Shown here piece by piece: positions 15,650 to 25,512 of a stretch of DNA of 64,000 bases (its first letter is position 1; every line of letters starts with the position of its first letter). Origin of the DNA: Oscillospiraceae bacterium (GTDB lineage: Bacteria > Bacillota > Clostridia > Oscillospirales > Oscillospiraceae); NCBI GenBank assembly GCA_009781515.1, contig WQXY01000002.1, forward strand, positions 62,001 through 126,000, in the 5' to 3' direction. The notes under the pieces are model-generated. The model was given only the letters and a program-made list of their open reading frames with translations. It was not told the DNA's origin and did not search any database. The position numbers and the translations under genes were made by a program.

Positions 15650-16876
15650 ATGGCAGAGAAACTGAAAGGTGCAGCGGTGTTCGGGCAGTCGGGCGGACCG
15701 ACCTCGGTAATTAACGCCAGTGCATACGGAGTTATCAGAACCGCGCTTGACACACCTGAAATCACAAACGTTTACGGCATGGCACACGGAATAGTCGGAA
15801 TATTAAATGATACCTTATATGATATGGGTAAGGAAGACGCAGGGGAGCTGAAGCTTCTGCTCAACACACCGTCTTCTGCTCTCGGCTCATGCAGATATAA
15901 GCTGAAAACAGAAGAAGACCTCAAAAGGATACATGAAGTGCTTGAAAAGCACAATATCCGCTACTTTTTCTATAACGGCGGCAACGACTCAATGGACACC
16001 TGCACCAAGGTCAGCGACTACCTTGAAAAAGTCGGCTACGAATGCCGCGTTGTCGGAGTTCCCAAAACTATTGACAACGACCTTTACGGCACCGACCATT
16101 GCCCCGGCTTCGGCAGTGCGGCAAAATATATTGCAACATCGGTAGCAGAGGTGCATAAGGACGCATATGTATACGACACGGGAACAATTACAATAGTTGA
16201 AATCATGGGACGTAACGCAGGCTGGCTCACGGGAGCTTCCGCACTTGCGAAGCTGTCCGACGCCGCTCCCGACCTTATATATCTGCCCGAGCTGCCCTTT
16301 GACCTTGACAGATTTATGAGTGATGTCGAGGAAGTATACAAGAAGAAAAACAAGTGCCTCGTGACAATATCCGAGGGCGCGCAATATGCGGACGGCACAT
16401 TTGTATCACATGCAAAAATGTCGGCAACAGACGGCTTCGGACATGCACAGCTCGGCGGCACCGCATCAACACTTGCAGCCATTGTCAATAAAAAACTCGG
16501 CGTTAAGGTTCGCGGCATTGAACTGAGCCTGCTTCAACGCTGTGCTGCACATTTGGCATCACAAACTGACATCGACGAAGCATTTCTTGCGGGCAAATCC
16601 GCAGTCGAATTTGCAGTGTCGGGCGGCACGGGTAAAATGGTCGCATTCAGCCGTGAAACAAAGGACGGAAAATACCACTGCGGCATCACATATCAGCCGC
16701 TCTCGATTTGTGCAAATACCGAAAAAAAAATCCCACGTGAGTGGATTAATGAAAACGGCACATATGTCACGCAGGAGTTTATCGACTATGCACTGCCGCT
16801 AATTCAAGGTGAAAATGAACGCAAGCTCGAAAACAGCCTGCCCCGTTTTGCAAAACTCAAAAAAATAGTTGTGTAA
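15650..16876 (+). CDS. pfp: PPi-dependent 6-phosphofructokinase
   Basis: 408 residues from ATG 15650, with TGGAGG eight bases upstream. The N-terminal phosphate-binding loop is FGQSGGPTSVINAS. The nucleotide/PPi site reads NGGNDSMDT, where ATP enzymes have GGDGS, and the substrate motif is VPKTIDNDLYGTDHCPGFGS with the Lys that marks PPi-using enzymes. EIMGRNAGWL and GQPLS-type ends are also seen. It makes fructose-1,6-bisphosphate from fructose-6-phosphate and pyrophosphate, reversibly, an energy-saving step common in anaerobes. Phosphoryl donor is inferred from motifs. Confidence 0.9.
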   Translation: MAEKLKGAAVFGQSGGPTSVINASAYGVIRTALDTPEITNVYGMAHGIVGILNDTLYDMGKEDAGELKLLLNTPSSALGSCRYKLKTEEDLKRIHEVLEKHNIRYFFYNGGNDSMDTCTKVSDYLEKVGYECRVVGVPKTIDNDLYGTDHCPGFGSAAKYIATSVAEVHKDAYVYDTGTITIVEIMGRNAGWLTGASALAKLSDAAPDLIYLPELPFDLDRFMSDVEEVYKKKNKCLVTISEGAQYADGTFVSHAKMSATDGFGHAQLGGTASTLAAIVNKKLGVKVRGIELSLLQRCAAHLASQTDIDEAFLAGKSAVEFAVSGGTGKMVAFSRETKDGKYHCGITYQPLSICANTEKKIPREWINENGTYVTQEFIDYALPLIQGENERKLENSLPRFAKLKKIVV

Positions 16877-16894
16877 AGAAAGGAAATGAGAACA

Positions 16895-17437
16895 ATGAGT
16901 AAGCTAAAAGGAACAAAAACAGAAGCGAACCTGCAAGAAGCGTTCGCGGGAGAGTCTCAAGCAAGAAATAAGTACACATATTTTGCATCAAGAGCAAGAA
17001 AAGACGGTTATGTTCAGGTAGCAAACATTTTTGAAGAAACCGCAGAAAACGAAAAAGAACATGCAAAGCTGTGGTTTAAGCACCTTAGCGGTGGCGAAGT
17101 GCCCGACACAATGGAAAACCTGCTTGCAGCAGCCGACGGTGAGAATTTTGAATGGACTTCAATGTATGCGGAGTTTGCAAAGGTTGCACGTGAAGAGGGC
17201 TTTACCGAAATCGCCGTGCAATTTGAACAGGTCGGCGAGATTGAAAAAGAGCATGAGGAGCGTTACAGAACACTTCTTGCCAATATAAAAGACGGCAAAG
17301 TATTTGCACGTGACGAGGCTGAGCTGTGGCAATGCTCAAACTGCGGCAAAACCATAAAAGGCAAAGAAGCACCAAACCTTTGCCCGGTTTGCAAGCATCC
17401 GAAAGCATACTTCCAAATCAAAGCCGATAACTATTAA
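16895..17437 (+). CDS. rbr: Rubrerythrin
   Basis: 180 residues from ATG 16895, with AAAGGA ten bases upstream; the ATG at 16886 is too close to that site. The ferritin-like four-helix domain holds the diiron ligands in [27 protein letters not shown], and [11 protein letters not shown]. The C-terminal rubredoxin-like domain has [10 protein letters not shown] and [11 protein letters not shown] for one Fe-4Cys centre. Rubrerythrin is a peroxide reductase of anaerobes. Its gene is 18 bp after the phosphofructokinase gene and may be read through from it. Confidence 0.96.
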   Translation: MSKLKGTKTEANLQEAFAGESQARNKYTYFASRARKDGYVQVANIFEETAENEKEHAKLWFKHLSGGEVPDTMENLLAAADGENFEWTSMYAEFAKVAREEGFTEIAVQFEQVGEIEKEHEERYRTLLANIKDGKVFARDEAELWQCSNCGKTIKGKEAPNLCPVCKHPKAYFQIKADNY

Positions 17438-17443
17438 TAATCC

Positions 17444-17626
17444 ATGGAAAATACATCAGGGGAAAAGGTAGATTGTTTCCAATGTGCACATTTTGTTGTC
17501 ACTTGGGACACGACGCACCCGAGAGCGTGTAAGCTCTTTGGGTTTAAGGGACTTACCATGCCGTCCATTACGGTTTTGAAGTCCTCGGGTGCCCCCTGTG
17601 AAGGTTTTACAAAGAAAAATAAATAA
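17444..17626 (+). CDS. Small four-Cys conserved protein
   Basis: 60 residues. Cys at 11, 14, 29 and 52 (DCFQCAHFVVTWDT, RACKLFGFKG, GAPCEGF) suggest a metal-binding knuckle. The pattern CxxC-HF-TWD-P-C-FGFK-MP-V-SSG-C-F is shared by short proteins in many bacteria, with no assigned function known to me. It starts 6 bp after rubrerythrin and ends 15 bp before the GH2 gene. The ribosome site is poor. Confidence 0.6.
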   Translation: MENTSGEKVDCFQCAHFVVTWDTTHPRACKLFGFKGLTMPSITVLKSSGAPCEGFTKKNK

Positions 17627-17641
17627 TAAGGGAGTAATGTA

Positions 17642-20600
17642 ATGACAAAACTGATAAATCACGGTTGGAATTTCTCTCTCGACGGCAGCCCGCCAAAGCC
17701 CGTAGATATACCGCATGACTGGCTGATAGGTGACGCTCATAACCACTACAAAAGCGGTATCGGCAAGTACACCACTGCGCTTGATTTGGAAAAAAGCGAC
17801 AATGCAGAAAAGGTCAGTCTCCGTTTTGACGGTGTATATATGGACAGCACCTTGCGTGTCAACGGCAAAACAGCGGGGGAGTGGAAATACGGATATACAA
17901 CCTTTGAGTTTGACATTACAGACTTCATTACCTTTGAAAAACCAAATGAAATAGAACTCACGGTAAATTTTGACGGACAAAGCGCCCGCTGGTATACAGG
18001 CGCCGGAATTTACCGTGATGTTTGGCTTATAACACGAAATGCCAATCACTTTGTGCCCGACGGAATATATGTCACAACGGCACAAAAAGACGGAGTATGG
18101 ACTTGGCAGGCGCAGGCGGAGGTAGTCTCTGACGGGCGTCCTTATGAAGTGCTCCACACACTGGTAGACAGCGAACTTATTGAACCGTGGGATATTGATA
18201 ATCCGCGATTGTATACACTGCGAAGTGAGCTTCTCGTCGAGGGGCAAATCACAGATACCGTAGAGCAGCGTATCGGCTTTAGAACCACGGAGTTTACAAC
18301 AGACAGAGGCTTTTTCCTAAACGGCAAATATGTAAAAATCAAAGGCGTCTGTCAGCACCATGACCTCGGCTCACTCGGTGCGGCTTTTTACAAGGACGCA
18401 GCGAGGCGTCAGCTCGATATATTACGGGGCATGGGTGTCAACGCAATCCGCACCGCGCACAATCCTCCCGCCCCCGGACTTATGGACTTATGCGATGAAA
18501 TGGGCTTTGTCGTAATGAGCGAGCTGACCGATATCTGGCAGCGCGCAAAAACCCCCGGCGACTACTCAAGGTTTTTTGACGAGTGGGTGGACAAAGACGC
18601 CGCCTCATGGATAAGGCGTGACCGCAACCGTCCGAGTGTTATTTTATGGAGTGTCGGTAACGAAATACATGATACACATGTTGATTTTGACAAAGGCACG
18701 GCAACACTTCAAAGGCTGCTTGATTTAGTCAAAAAACATGACCCCGAAGTTAATGCACCCGCTACGCTTTGCTCAAACTACATGACATGGGAAAATACAC
18801 AAAAATGCGTTGATTTGTTCAACATAATCGGCTACAACTATAACGAAAACTTATACCATGACCACCACAAAAAATACCCGCACTGGGTCATCTACGGCGG
18901 AGAAACCTGCTCAACTTTGCAAAGCCGCGGCATTTATCATTTTCCGCTCTCGCGCGCCGTGCTTGCCGACGACGACCTGCAATGCTCCTCACTCGGCAAC
19001 ACAACCACAAGTTGGGGTACAAAAAATGTACCCACATGTATCCGCGACGACTTTGACGCTCCTTTTTCGCTCGGGCAGTTTGTATGGTCGGGTATTGATT
19101 ACCTCGGCGAGCCGACGCCGTACCACACAAAAAACTGCTACTTCGGTCAGGTGGATACAGCGGGCTTTGAAAAGGACTCTTACTATATCTTCAAAGCAGC
19201 GTGGACAGACTATAAAAAAGACCCGTTTGTGCATGTATTCCCATACTGGGATTTCTCGCCGGGTCAGTTAATTGACGTGAGGGTGTGCTCAAATGCACCT
19301 CGCGTTTCGCTGTTTTTAGATGATGAAAAAATCGGAGATGCCGACCTTACGGGCGAGGAAAAATGGATAGCGAGTTGGCAAATCCCTTACAAAAAAGGCA
19401 CGCTTACTGCAAAAGCATATGATGAAAACGGCAATGACATCGCAACTCAAAAAAGAACTTCATTCGGTGATGTCAGTTCACTGAAAACAGAAACGCTCAC
19501 TTACGGAGAGCTTGATTTTACAACCATAACAGCACTCGACGCAGACGGAAATATAGTTGAAAACGCAAACTGCAGAGTAAATGTAACTGTAGATGAGGGC
19601 AGGCAACTCACGCTCGATAACGGGGACTCCACAGACTACGACTCATACCACGCCACGAGCCGCAGAATGTTCAGCGGAAAGTTGCTTTTAATCACAACAG
19701 CAAAGGCGAAATTTAGGCTTGAAATTGACACCAAAGACATTCCTATACGAAAGATAGAACTTTCATCAAGCGACGGCTCTGTCACAAACAACTCTGTCAT
19801 TACGGCAAAAATCCACCCTGCAAATGCCACATACAGCGACCTCGCATGGCGTCTGACAGATGCAGGCGGAATTGACAGCCCCATGGGAGCTTTGGAAATA
19901 TCAAAAGACGGCTTTAGTGCGAGCTTAATGCCAAAAGGCGACGGCACGGGATATGTCCGCTGCTCCACACAAAACGGACTTAAGCACCCTGCAATAATAA
20001 GCGTCCTTGAAGCAAAGGTTACAGGACTCGGCGACCCGTTCTTAAATCCGTATGAGTTTTTATCGGCAGGATTATACAATGCCTGCAACTTTGAGCCGGG
20101 CAGCGGCATCGACAGGGGAGTTGCAACAAGACGCCTTGATGAAACACATGTCGGATTTAAGGGAGTGGACTTCGGCTCATTCGGCTCGGACGAAATAACA
20201 CTGTGGCTATTCCCAATGGGCGGCGACCCGTTTGAGTTTGAAATTTGGGAAGGTATGCCAAACGAAGACGGAGTTCTATTGCACACGGCATATTATGACA
20301 AAGGCTCAATCTGGAACACATACATAGAAGCAAGCTACAAGCTGCCGCGTCGCTTAAAGGGAGTTACAACTCTATGTCTTATCTTCCGTGACAAGGTGCA
20401 TATAAAAGGCTTTGCATTTAAGAAACCAAACAAAGCATTTTCAAAGCTATATGCCGCCGAAAACGATTTGATATACGGGGACAACTTCAAAATTGCGGGC
20501 AAGTGCGTTGAGGGCATAGGAAATAATGTTTCTATCACATACAATGACATGGACTTCGGCGAAAAAGGCGCAAATGAAGTGAGCTTGCGTTGGCGCTCGG

Positions 20601-20797
20601 CACTTTCCGAAAACTCGGTACGCATTGACTTTGAAAACGAAAAAGGCACGGTGACACAGATGCTCTCGCTTACCGGCTCAGGCGATTATAAAGATGTCAC
20701 ATATAAGCTAAGCGAGCCGCTTATCGGCAAGGGCAAGCTGATGTTTGTTTTCCTGCCGGGCTGCAATCTTGATATTGAAAGTATTGAGTTTAACTAA
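17642..20797 (+). CDS. Glycoside hydrolase family 2 (beta-galactosidase type)
   Basis: 1051 residues with GGGAG upstream. GH2 order is clear: sugar-binding domain (IPHDWLIGDAHNHY, WYTGAGIYRDVWL), Ig-like domain, TIM barrel with VNAIRTAHNPPAPGLMDLCD, acid/base Glu in ILWSVGNEIHDTH, and nucleophile Glu in YGGETCSTLQSRG. QFVWSGIDYLGEPTPYH is typical of large GH2 enzymes. About residues 590-1050 add extra beta domains, including FEPGSGIDRGVATRRL. No signal peptide, so it is cytoplasmic. In a locus with alpha-xylosidase, it probably removes galactose from xyloglucan fragments. First gene of the 30-kb saccharide locus. Confidence 0.9.
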   Translation: MTKLINHGWNFSLDGSPPKPVDIPHDWLIGDAHNHYKSGIGKYTTALDLEKSDNAEKVSLRFDGVYMDSTLRVNGKTAGEWKYGYTTFEFDITDFITFEKPNEIELTVNFDGQSARWYTGAGIYRDVWLITRNANHFVPDGIYVTTAQKDGVWTWQAQAEVVSDGRPYEVLHTLVDSELIEPWDIDNPRLYTLRSELLVEGQITDTVEQRIGFRTTEFTTDRGFFLNGKYVKIKGVCQHHDLGSLGAAFYKDAARRQLDILRGMGVNAIRTAHNPPAPGLMDLCDEMGFVVMSELTDIWQRAKTPGDYSRFFDEWVDKDAASWIRRDRNRPSVILWSVGNEIHDTHVDFDKGTATLQRLLDLVKKHDPEVNAPATLCSNYMTWENTQKCVDLFNIIGYNYNENLYHDHHKKYPHWVIYGGETCSTLQSRGIYHFPLSRAVLADDDLQCSSLGNTTTSWGTKNVPTCIRDDFDAPFSLGQFVWSGIDYLGEPTPYHTKNCYFGQVDTAGFEKDSYYIFKAAWTDYKKDPFVHVFPYWDFSPGQLIDVRVCSNAPRVSLFLDDEKIGDADLTGEEKWIASWQIPYKKGTLTAKAYDENGNDIATQKRTSFGDVSSLKTETLTYGELDFTTITALDADGNIVENANCRVNVTVDEGRQLTLDNGDSTDYDSYHATSRRMFSGKLLLITTAKAKFRLEIDTKDIPIRKIELSSSDGSVTNNSVITAKIHPANATYSDLAWRLTDAGGIDSPMGALEISKDGFSASLMPKGDGTGYVRCSTQNGLKHPAIISVLEAKVTGLGDPFLNPYEFLSAGLYNACNFEPGSGIDRGVATRRLDETHVGFKGVDFGSFGSDEITLWLFPMGGDPFEFEIWEGMPNEDGVLLHTAYYDKGSIWNTYIEASYKLPRRLKGVTTLCLIFRDKVHIKGFAFKKPNKAFSKLYAAENDLIYGDNFKIAGKCVEGIGNNVSITYNDMDFGEKGANEVSLRWRSALSENSVRIDFENEKGTVTQMLSLTGSGDYKDVTYKLSEPLIGKGKLMFVFLPGCNLDIESIEFN

Positions 20798-20816
20798 AAA
20801 ACAAAGGAGTTACCAT

Positions 20817-23231
20817 ATGAACCCGATTTTTGACCACACATTACCGCTTGAAGAAAGAGTTAAATATCTCTTGGAGCAAATGACACTTGAAGAAAAAGTT
20901 GGACTGCTTCCGGCAAAGCAGGCGGCAATTCCGCGACTTGATATCGGAGAGTATCTTGTCGGAGCTGAGGGAGCGCACGGACTGCTTGTGCGTACATATT
21001 ATGAGCAGTGGCCGGGCGGCAACTCCACGGTATTTCCGCAACCGATAGGAATGTCATGCACATGGGACAAGGACCTGCTTTTCCGTATCGGTGATGTTAT
21101 CAGCACGGAAGCGCGCATATGGTATGAAAAGCACGAGCACAGACAATGGCTTACATTATGGTTCCCCACTATCGACATGGAGCGTGACCCGCGTTGGGGA
21201 CGCAACGAAGAAGCCTACGGTGAAGACCCGCACCTCGCAGGAAAGCTTGCGGCATCACTCATACGCGGAGTGCAGGGCGACCACCCGTACTATCTGAAAA
21301 CATCATGTGCACCAAAGCATTTTTACGGAAATAATGTAGAAAAAAACCGCGGCAGCACATCAACAAACTTGACAGAGCGGCTCAAGCATGAATACTACCT
21401 AAAAGTCTTTAAGTATGCTTTTGTTGAGGGACGTGCTCATTCGCTTATGACCGCATATAACGAAATAAACGGCGTGCCGTGCATAGGCAACCCCGAAAAC
21501 CTCACATTGGTTAAAGGTGAGTGGGGCTGCGACGGGCATATAGTCAGTGACGGCGATGACCTGCTTCAAACAATTACACTTCATAAATATTGCGAAACCC
21601 CCGCACAGGCGATAACACTCGCACTTAAAAACGGAGTTGACTGTTTCCCCGAGCAAAAAACCGAAAATGTCACAAACGCGGCTCTTGACGCAGTCAAAGA
21701 GGGGCTGCTCACAGAAGAAGACATAGACCGCGCGGTAGGTAACACACTTCGCTCACGCTTCCGCTTGGGACAGTTTGACCCGGATAAAGTAAATCCGTAT
21801 TCAAAAATCAGCAAGGACAAACTGTGCGGAACTGAACACTCCGCAGTGGCACTCGAAGCCGCGCAAAAAGCCGTGGTACTTCTCAAAAATGACGGAATGT
21901 TACCGCTCAATGCAAAAGGACGCGGCGGCATTTTAATGCTTGGTGATTTGGCTGAGAACAATCTGCCCGACTGGTACTCCGGCAAGCCGCCTCACGTGGT
22001 AACGCCACTTAGTGCAATCAGGAAAAAGACGTCAAAGAGCAAAGTAAAAGCGCTCGGCGTCCATGATTTATGTGTGCTCTACAGCAACTCAAATGATGCA
22101 TGGCTTCGTGTCGGTGAAAAAGGCACGGTTTCATTTGACGGTGACGAGGATACACGTTCGGTATTTGAAGAAATTGACTGGGGCTTTAACGCAGTTTCAT
22201 ACCGTGATGTCGAAACCAAAAAGTACCTTAACCTTATAAATGACCCGAATAATGAGGGTGGATTTACATTAGCATGTACAGCAGATGCAGTATGGGGCTG
22301 GTTTACAATGGAGCAGTTTATGCGTGATGAAATCACAGGAAAGCTCCTGCCAAACAGCCATACTTTCGGAACCCGTTACAAACCCGAAGAATGTGAAAAA
22401 ATTGATGCTCTGATGACAAATCTGAGGTCGGATATTATCACCAATGCCATGGCGCCGATTATACATGAGGCGAAAAAGACTGAAACAGTTATAATTACAC
22501 TCGGAAACCACCCGCTTATTAACGGGCGTGAATGTTTCGACCGTCCGTCAATCAACTTCCCCAAGCGTTGGGAAAGACTTATTAATTCGGTTTGCGATGT
22601 CAATGATAATGTCATATTGGTGCTCATCGCAGGATATCCTTACGCATTCCCGAAGTTTGAAAACCTTTTCCGTGCAATACTATACACCGCTCACGGTGAG
22701 CAGGATGTCGGTTCGGGACTTGCAGATGTAATCTTTGGTGACTACAACCCCGCAGGCAGAACGTCAATGACATGGTATTTGTCTGAAAACGACCTGCCCG
22801 ATATTAACGATTACGATATCATTAACAAGCCGCGCACATACATGTACTTTGAAAAACCCGTGCAGTTCCCGTTTGGTCACGGACTGAGCTACACCACATT
22901 TGAATATTCAAACCTTAAGGCTACGCCGAAAGGTGAGGGATATGCCGTAACATGTGATGTGACAAACATAGGAAAGGCAGACGGTGACGAGGTTGTGCAG
23001 CTTTATCTGACACTCTTAGGTACACCGATAAAAGCACCGGTACGCAGGCTTTGCGGCTTCGAGCGTATTAATCTTCAAAAAGGCGAAACAAAATCAGTTG
23101 CATTTGAAGTATCAAACGAATATACAAACTTGTATGACGAAGAGGGTGGAGCATTTACGGTAAAGCCGCAGAGTATAATCTTCGCAGCAGGCGCTTCAAG
23201 CAAGGATATTAGAGTAAGCACAACTGTATAA
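20817..23231 (+). CDS. Glycoside hydrolase family 3 (beta-glucosidase type)
   Basis: 804 residues from ATG 20817, with AAAGGAG nine bases upstream; the longer frame from 20745 overlaps the GH2 gene. The GH3 N-domain shows GAEGAHGL, MERDPRWGRNEEAYGEDP and CAPKHFYGNN, with the nucleophile Asp in GHIVSDGDDLLQT. The C-domain includes AVVLLKNDGMLPL, then a fibronectin-III-like end (DEVVQLYLTLL, VRRLCGFERI). There is an insert of about 130 residues after VLLKNDG (SNDAWLRVGEKGTVSFDG), a PA14-like or fascin-like addition. No signal peptide: cytoplasmic release of glucose from oligosaccharides is likely. Confidence 0.9.
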   Translation: MNPIFDHTLPLEERVKYLLEQMTLEEKVGLLPAKQAAIPRLDIGEYLVGAEGAHGLLVRTYYEQWPGGNSTVFPQPIGMSCTWDKDLLFRIGDVISTEARIWYEKHEHRQWLTLWFPTIDMERDPRWGRNEEAYGEDPHLAGKLAASLIRGVQGDHPYYLKTSCAPKHFYGNNVEKNRGSTSTNLTERLKHEYYLKVFKYAFVEGRAHSLMTAYNEINGVPCIGNPENLTLVKGEWGCDGHIVSDGDDLLQTITLHKYCETPAQAITLALKNGVDCFPEQKTENVTNAALDAVKEGLLTEEDIDRAVGNTLRSRFRLGQFDPDKVNPYSKISKDKLCGTEHSAVALEAAQKAVVLLKNDGMLPLNAKGRGGILMLGDLAENNLPDWYSGKPPHVVTPLSAIRKKTSKSKVKALGVHDLCVLYSNSNDAWLRVGEKGTVSFDGDEDTRSVFEEIDWGFNAVSYRDVETKKYLNLINDPNNEGGFTLACTADAVWGWFTMEQFMRDEITGKLLPNSHTFGTRYKPEECEKIDALMTNLRSDIITNAMAPIIHEAKKTETVIITLGNHPLINGRECFDRPSINFPKRWERLINSVCDVNDNVILVLIAGYPYAFPKFENLFRAILYTAHGEQDVGSGLADVIFGDYNPAGRTSMTWYLSENDLPDINDYDIINKPRTYMYFEKPVQFPFGHGLSYTTFEYSNLKATPKGEGYAVTCDVTNIGKADGDEVVQLYLTLLGTPIKAPVRRLCGFERINLQKGETKSVAFEVSNEYTNLYDEEGGAFTVKPQSIIFAAGASSKDIRVSTTV

Positions 23232-23252
23232 GCATAGAAAGGACTATAAAAC

Positions 23253-25451
23253 ATGAAATTTACTGATGGATATTGGATGCCAAAGCCGGGAGTTACTGTC
23301 TACGGCTGTGCAGAAATACGTGATATAAGCTTTACTGAAAACAAACTGACGGCGTTTATTGCCCCCTTTGAAGTGCATCACAGGGGTCAGACTCTTGCAG
23401 GGCCGCTTTTGACGCTTGAACTCACAGCGCCCCGTGAGGACATCATCGGAGTCAAGCTTTATCATTACAAAAACGCAATGCCCGAAAAGCCCGCATTTGA
23501 GCTGACGCTCTCACCGCAGAAGATGATATTTGAAGAAAGCGAAAGTGCCTACACTGTTCGGGCAGGCAAAATGGAAGCTGTTTTGTCAAAAGGCAGGTTT
23601 GCACTGACAATAAACTATGACGGCAAAAAGCTTATCCGCTCAGACTATAAACAAGCGGCATATCTGACCACAAATGACGGGCCGTTTTTCAGAGACAGGC
23701 TCGACATCGGCGTTGACGAATATATCTACGGACTTGGTGAGCGCTTTACACCGTTTGTCAAAAACGGGCAAAGTGTGGATATTTGGAATGAAGACGGCGG
23801 AACATCATCGGATATCGCGTACAAAAATATCCCGTTTCATATATCCTCAAAAGGCTATGGCGTGTTTGTCGACCACCCCGAATGTGTCAGCTATGAAATT
23901 GCTACGGAGTCAGCCTCAAGAATACAGTTTTCTGTCGCAGGCGAGGAGCTGAGCTACTATGTTGTCGGCGGAGGAAGTGCAAAAGCCGCAATATCAAATT
24001 ACTGCAAGCTGACAGGTATGCCTCCGATGCCTCCCGCATGGTCATTCGGACTGTGGCTGTCAACTTCATTTACAACAAACTATGACGAAAAGACGGTAAA
24101 CAGCTTTATCGACGGAATGAACGAGCGCGAAATACCGCTGTCCGTATTCCATTATGACTGCTTCTGGATGAAAGAATACGAGTGGTGTAACTTCGCATGG
24201 GACCCGGCAATGTTCCCCGAGCCGCAGGCAATGTTAAAACGCCTGCATGATAAGGGACTTCGTGTTTGCGTTTGGATAAACTCATACATAGGTCAAAAAT
24301 CCCCGCTCTATGACGAAGCTGCCGAAAAAGGCTACCTGCTAAAGCGTCCAAACGGCAAGCCATGGCAGTGGGACCGCTGGCAGCCGGGAATGGGACTTGT
24401 CGACTTTACAAATCCCGATGCAACGGCTTGGTATGAAAGCAAGCTTGAAGCCTTGGTCGACATGGGTGTTGACTGCTTTAAGACAGACTTCGGAGAGCGT
24501 ATTCCGACAGAAGATGTCGTATGGTTTGACGGCACAGACCCTCAAAAAATGCATAACTACTACGCCTTTATATATAATAAGGTTGTATTTGAGTTCTTGG
24601 AGCGGAAAAAAGGCAAAGGTAATGCAGTGCTCTTTGCACGCAGTGCCACAACGGGCGGTCAGCAGTTCCCCGTGCATTGGGGCGGTGACTGCGAAGCAAC
24701 ATTCTCGGCAATGGCAGAGTCACTTCGCGGCGGACTTTCGCTTGCAGCCTGCGGCTTTGTATTTTGGAGCCATGATATCGGAGGTTTTGAGCATACGGCA
24801 ACAGCGGATGTTTACAAACGCTGGATAGCTTTCGGACTTTTCTCAACACATTCGAGACTTCACGGCAGCAGCTCATACAGAGTGCCGTGGCTTTATGACG
24901 AGGAGTCTGTCGAAGTGCTGCGCCGCTTCACAAAAACCAAAAACTCGCTGATGCCGTATCTTTTTGCACAGTCTGTCAAAGCTACGCAAACAGGAGTTCC
25001 GGTAATGCGTCCTATGGTACTTGAATATCCCGACGACCCGATGTGTTTTACACTTGACAAACAGTACATGTTTGGCGATAGTATACTTGTAGCTCCGGTA
25101 TTCCATGAAGACGGGCACTGTGATGTATACCTGCCCAATGGCAAATATACAAACTTCTTTACAAGAGAAGTTGTAGACGGCGGCAGGCTTATAAGCGGCA
25201 CTTACGACTACATGACGCTGCCTGTGTTTGTCCGTGAGAACACCCTGCTTGCAATGGGTCGTGATGACACAGCCGAGTATGACTATCACGAAAACGTAAC
25301 AATCCGTGCCTATAATGTAACCGAAGCTTCAATCGAACTTTTTGACAAGCTCGGAAACAAACAGGCAACGGTTACGGCAAAGCTTGAGAGTGGCGAGGTT
25401 CGTTTTAATGTGGACGGCAACGCTCCCGGAATAAAATTTGAAACAATGTAA
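23253..25451 (+). CDS. Glycoside hydrolase family 31 alpha-xylosidase (YicI-like)
   Basis: 732 residues, AAAGGAC upstream. The nucleophile Asp lies in VDCFKTDFGERIP and the acid/base Asp in HWGGDCEATFSAM. IYGLGERFTPFVKNGQ, LSVFHYDCFWMKEYEWCNF and WSHDIGGFEHTA are typical of the YicI group, which takes xylose from the non-reducing end of xyloglucan fragments (isoprimeverose linkage). No signal peptide. Its place between GH3 and a GH5 enzyme, with GH2 upstream, makes xyloglucan the best substrate guess for the locus. Confidence 0.9.
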   Translation: MKFTDGYWMPKPGVTVYGCAEIRDISFTENKLTAFIAPFEVHHRGQTLAGPLLTLELTAPREDIIGVKLYHYKNAMPEKPAFELTLSPQKMIFEESESAYTVRAGKMEAVLSKGRFALTINYDGKKLIRSDYKQAAYLTTNDGPFFRDRLDIGVDEYIYGLGERFTPFVKNGQSVDIWNEDGGTSSDIAYKNIPFHISSKGYGVFVDHPECVSYEIATESASRIQFSVAGEELSYYVVGGGSAKAAISNYCKLTGMPPMPPAWSFGLWLSTSFTTNYDEKTVNSFIDGMNEREIPLSVFHYDCFWMKEYEWCNFAWDPAMFPEPQAMLKRLHDKGLRVCVWINSYIGQKSPLYDEAAEKGYLLKRPNGKPWQWDRWQPGMGLVDFTNPDATAWYESKLEALVDMGVDCFKTDFGERIPTEDVVWFDGTDPQKMHNYYAFIYNKVVFEFLERKKGKGNAVLFARSATTGGQQFPVHWGGDCEATFSAMAESLRGGLSLAACGFVFWSHDIGGFEHTATADVYKRWIAFGLFSTHSRLHGSSSYRVPWLYDEESVEVLRRFTKTKNSLMPYLFAQSVKATQTGVPVMRPMVLEYPDDPMCFTLDKQYMFGDSILVAPVFHEDGHCDVYLPNGKYTNFFTREVVDGGRLISGTYDYMTLPVFVRENTLLAMGRDDTAEYDYHENVTIRAYNVTEASIELFDKLGNKQATVTAKLESGEVRFNVDGNAPGIKFETM

Positions 25452-25492
25452 ATCCCCTCCGTTGGAGGGGTGCCGCAGAGCGGCGGGGTGGT
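25452..25492 (+). repeat. Dispersed GC-rich palindromic repeat, family 2
   Basis: CCCCTCCGTTGGAGGGG forms a hairpin, followed by TGCCGCAGAGCGGCGGGGTGG. It is the inverted form of elements at 35870 and 46574. Confidence 0.6.
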
Positions 25493-25512
25493 CATAATGG
25501 AGGAATGTAAAT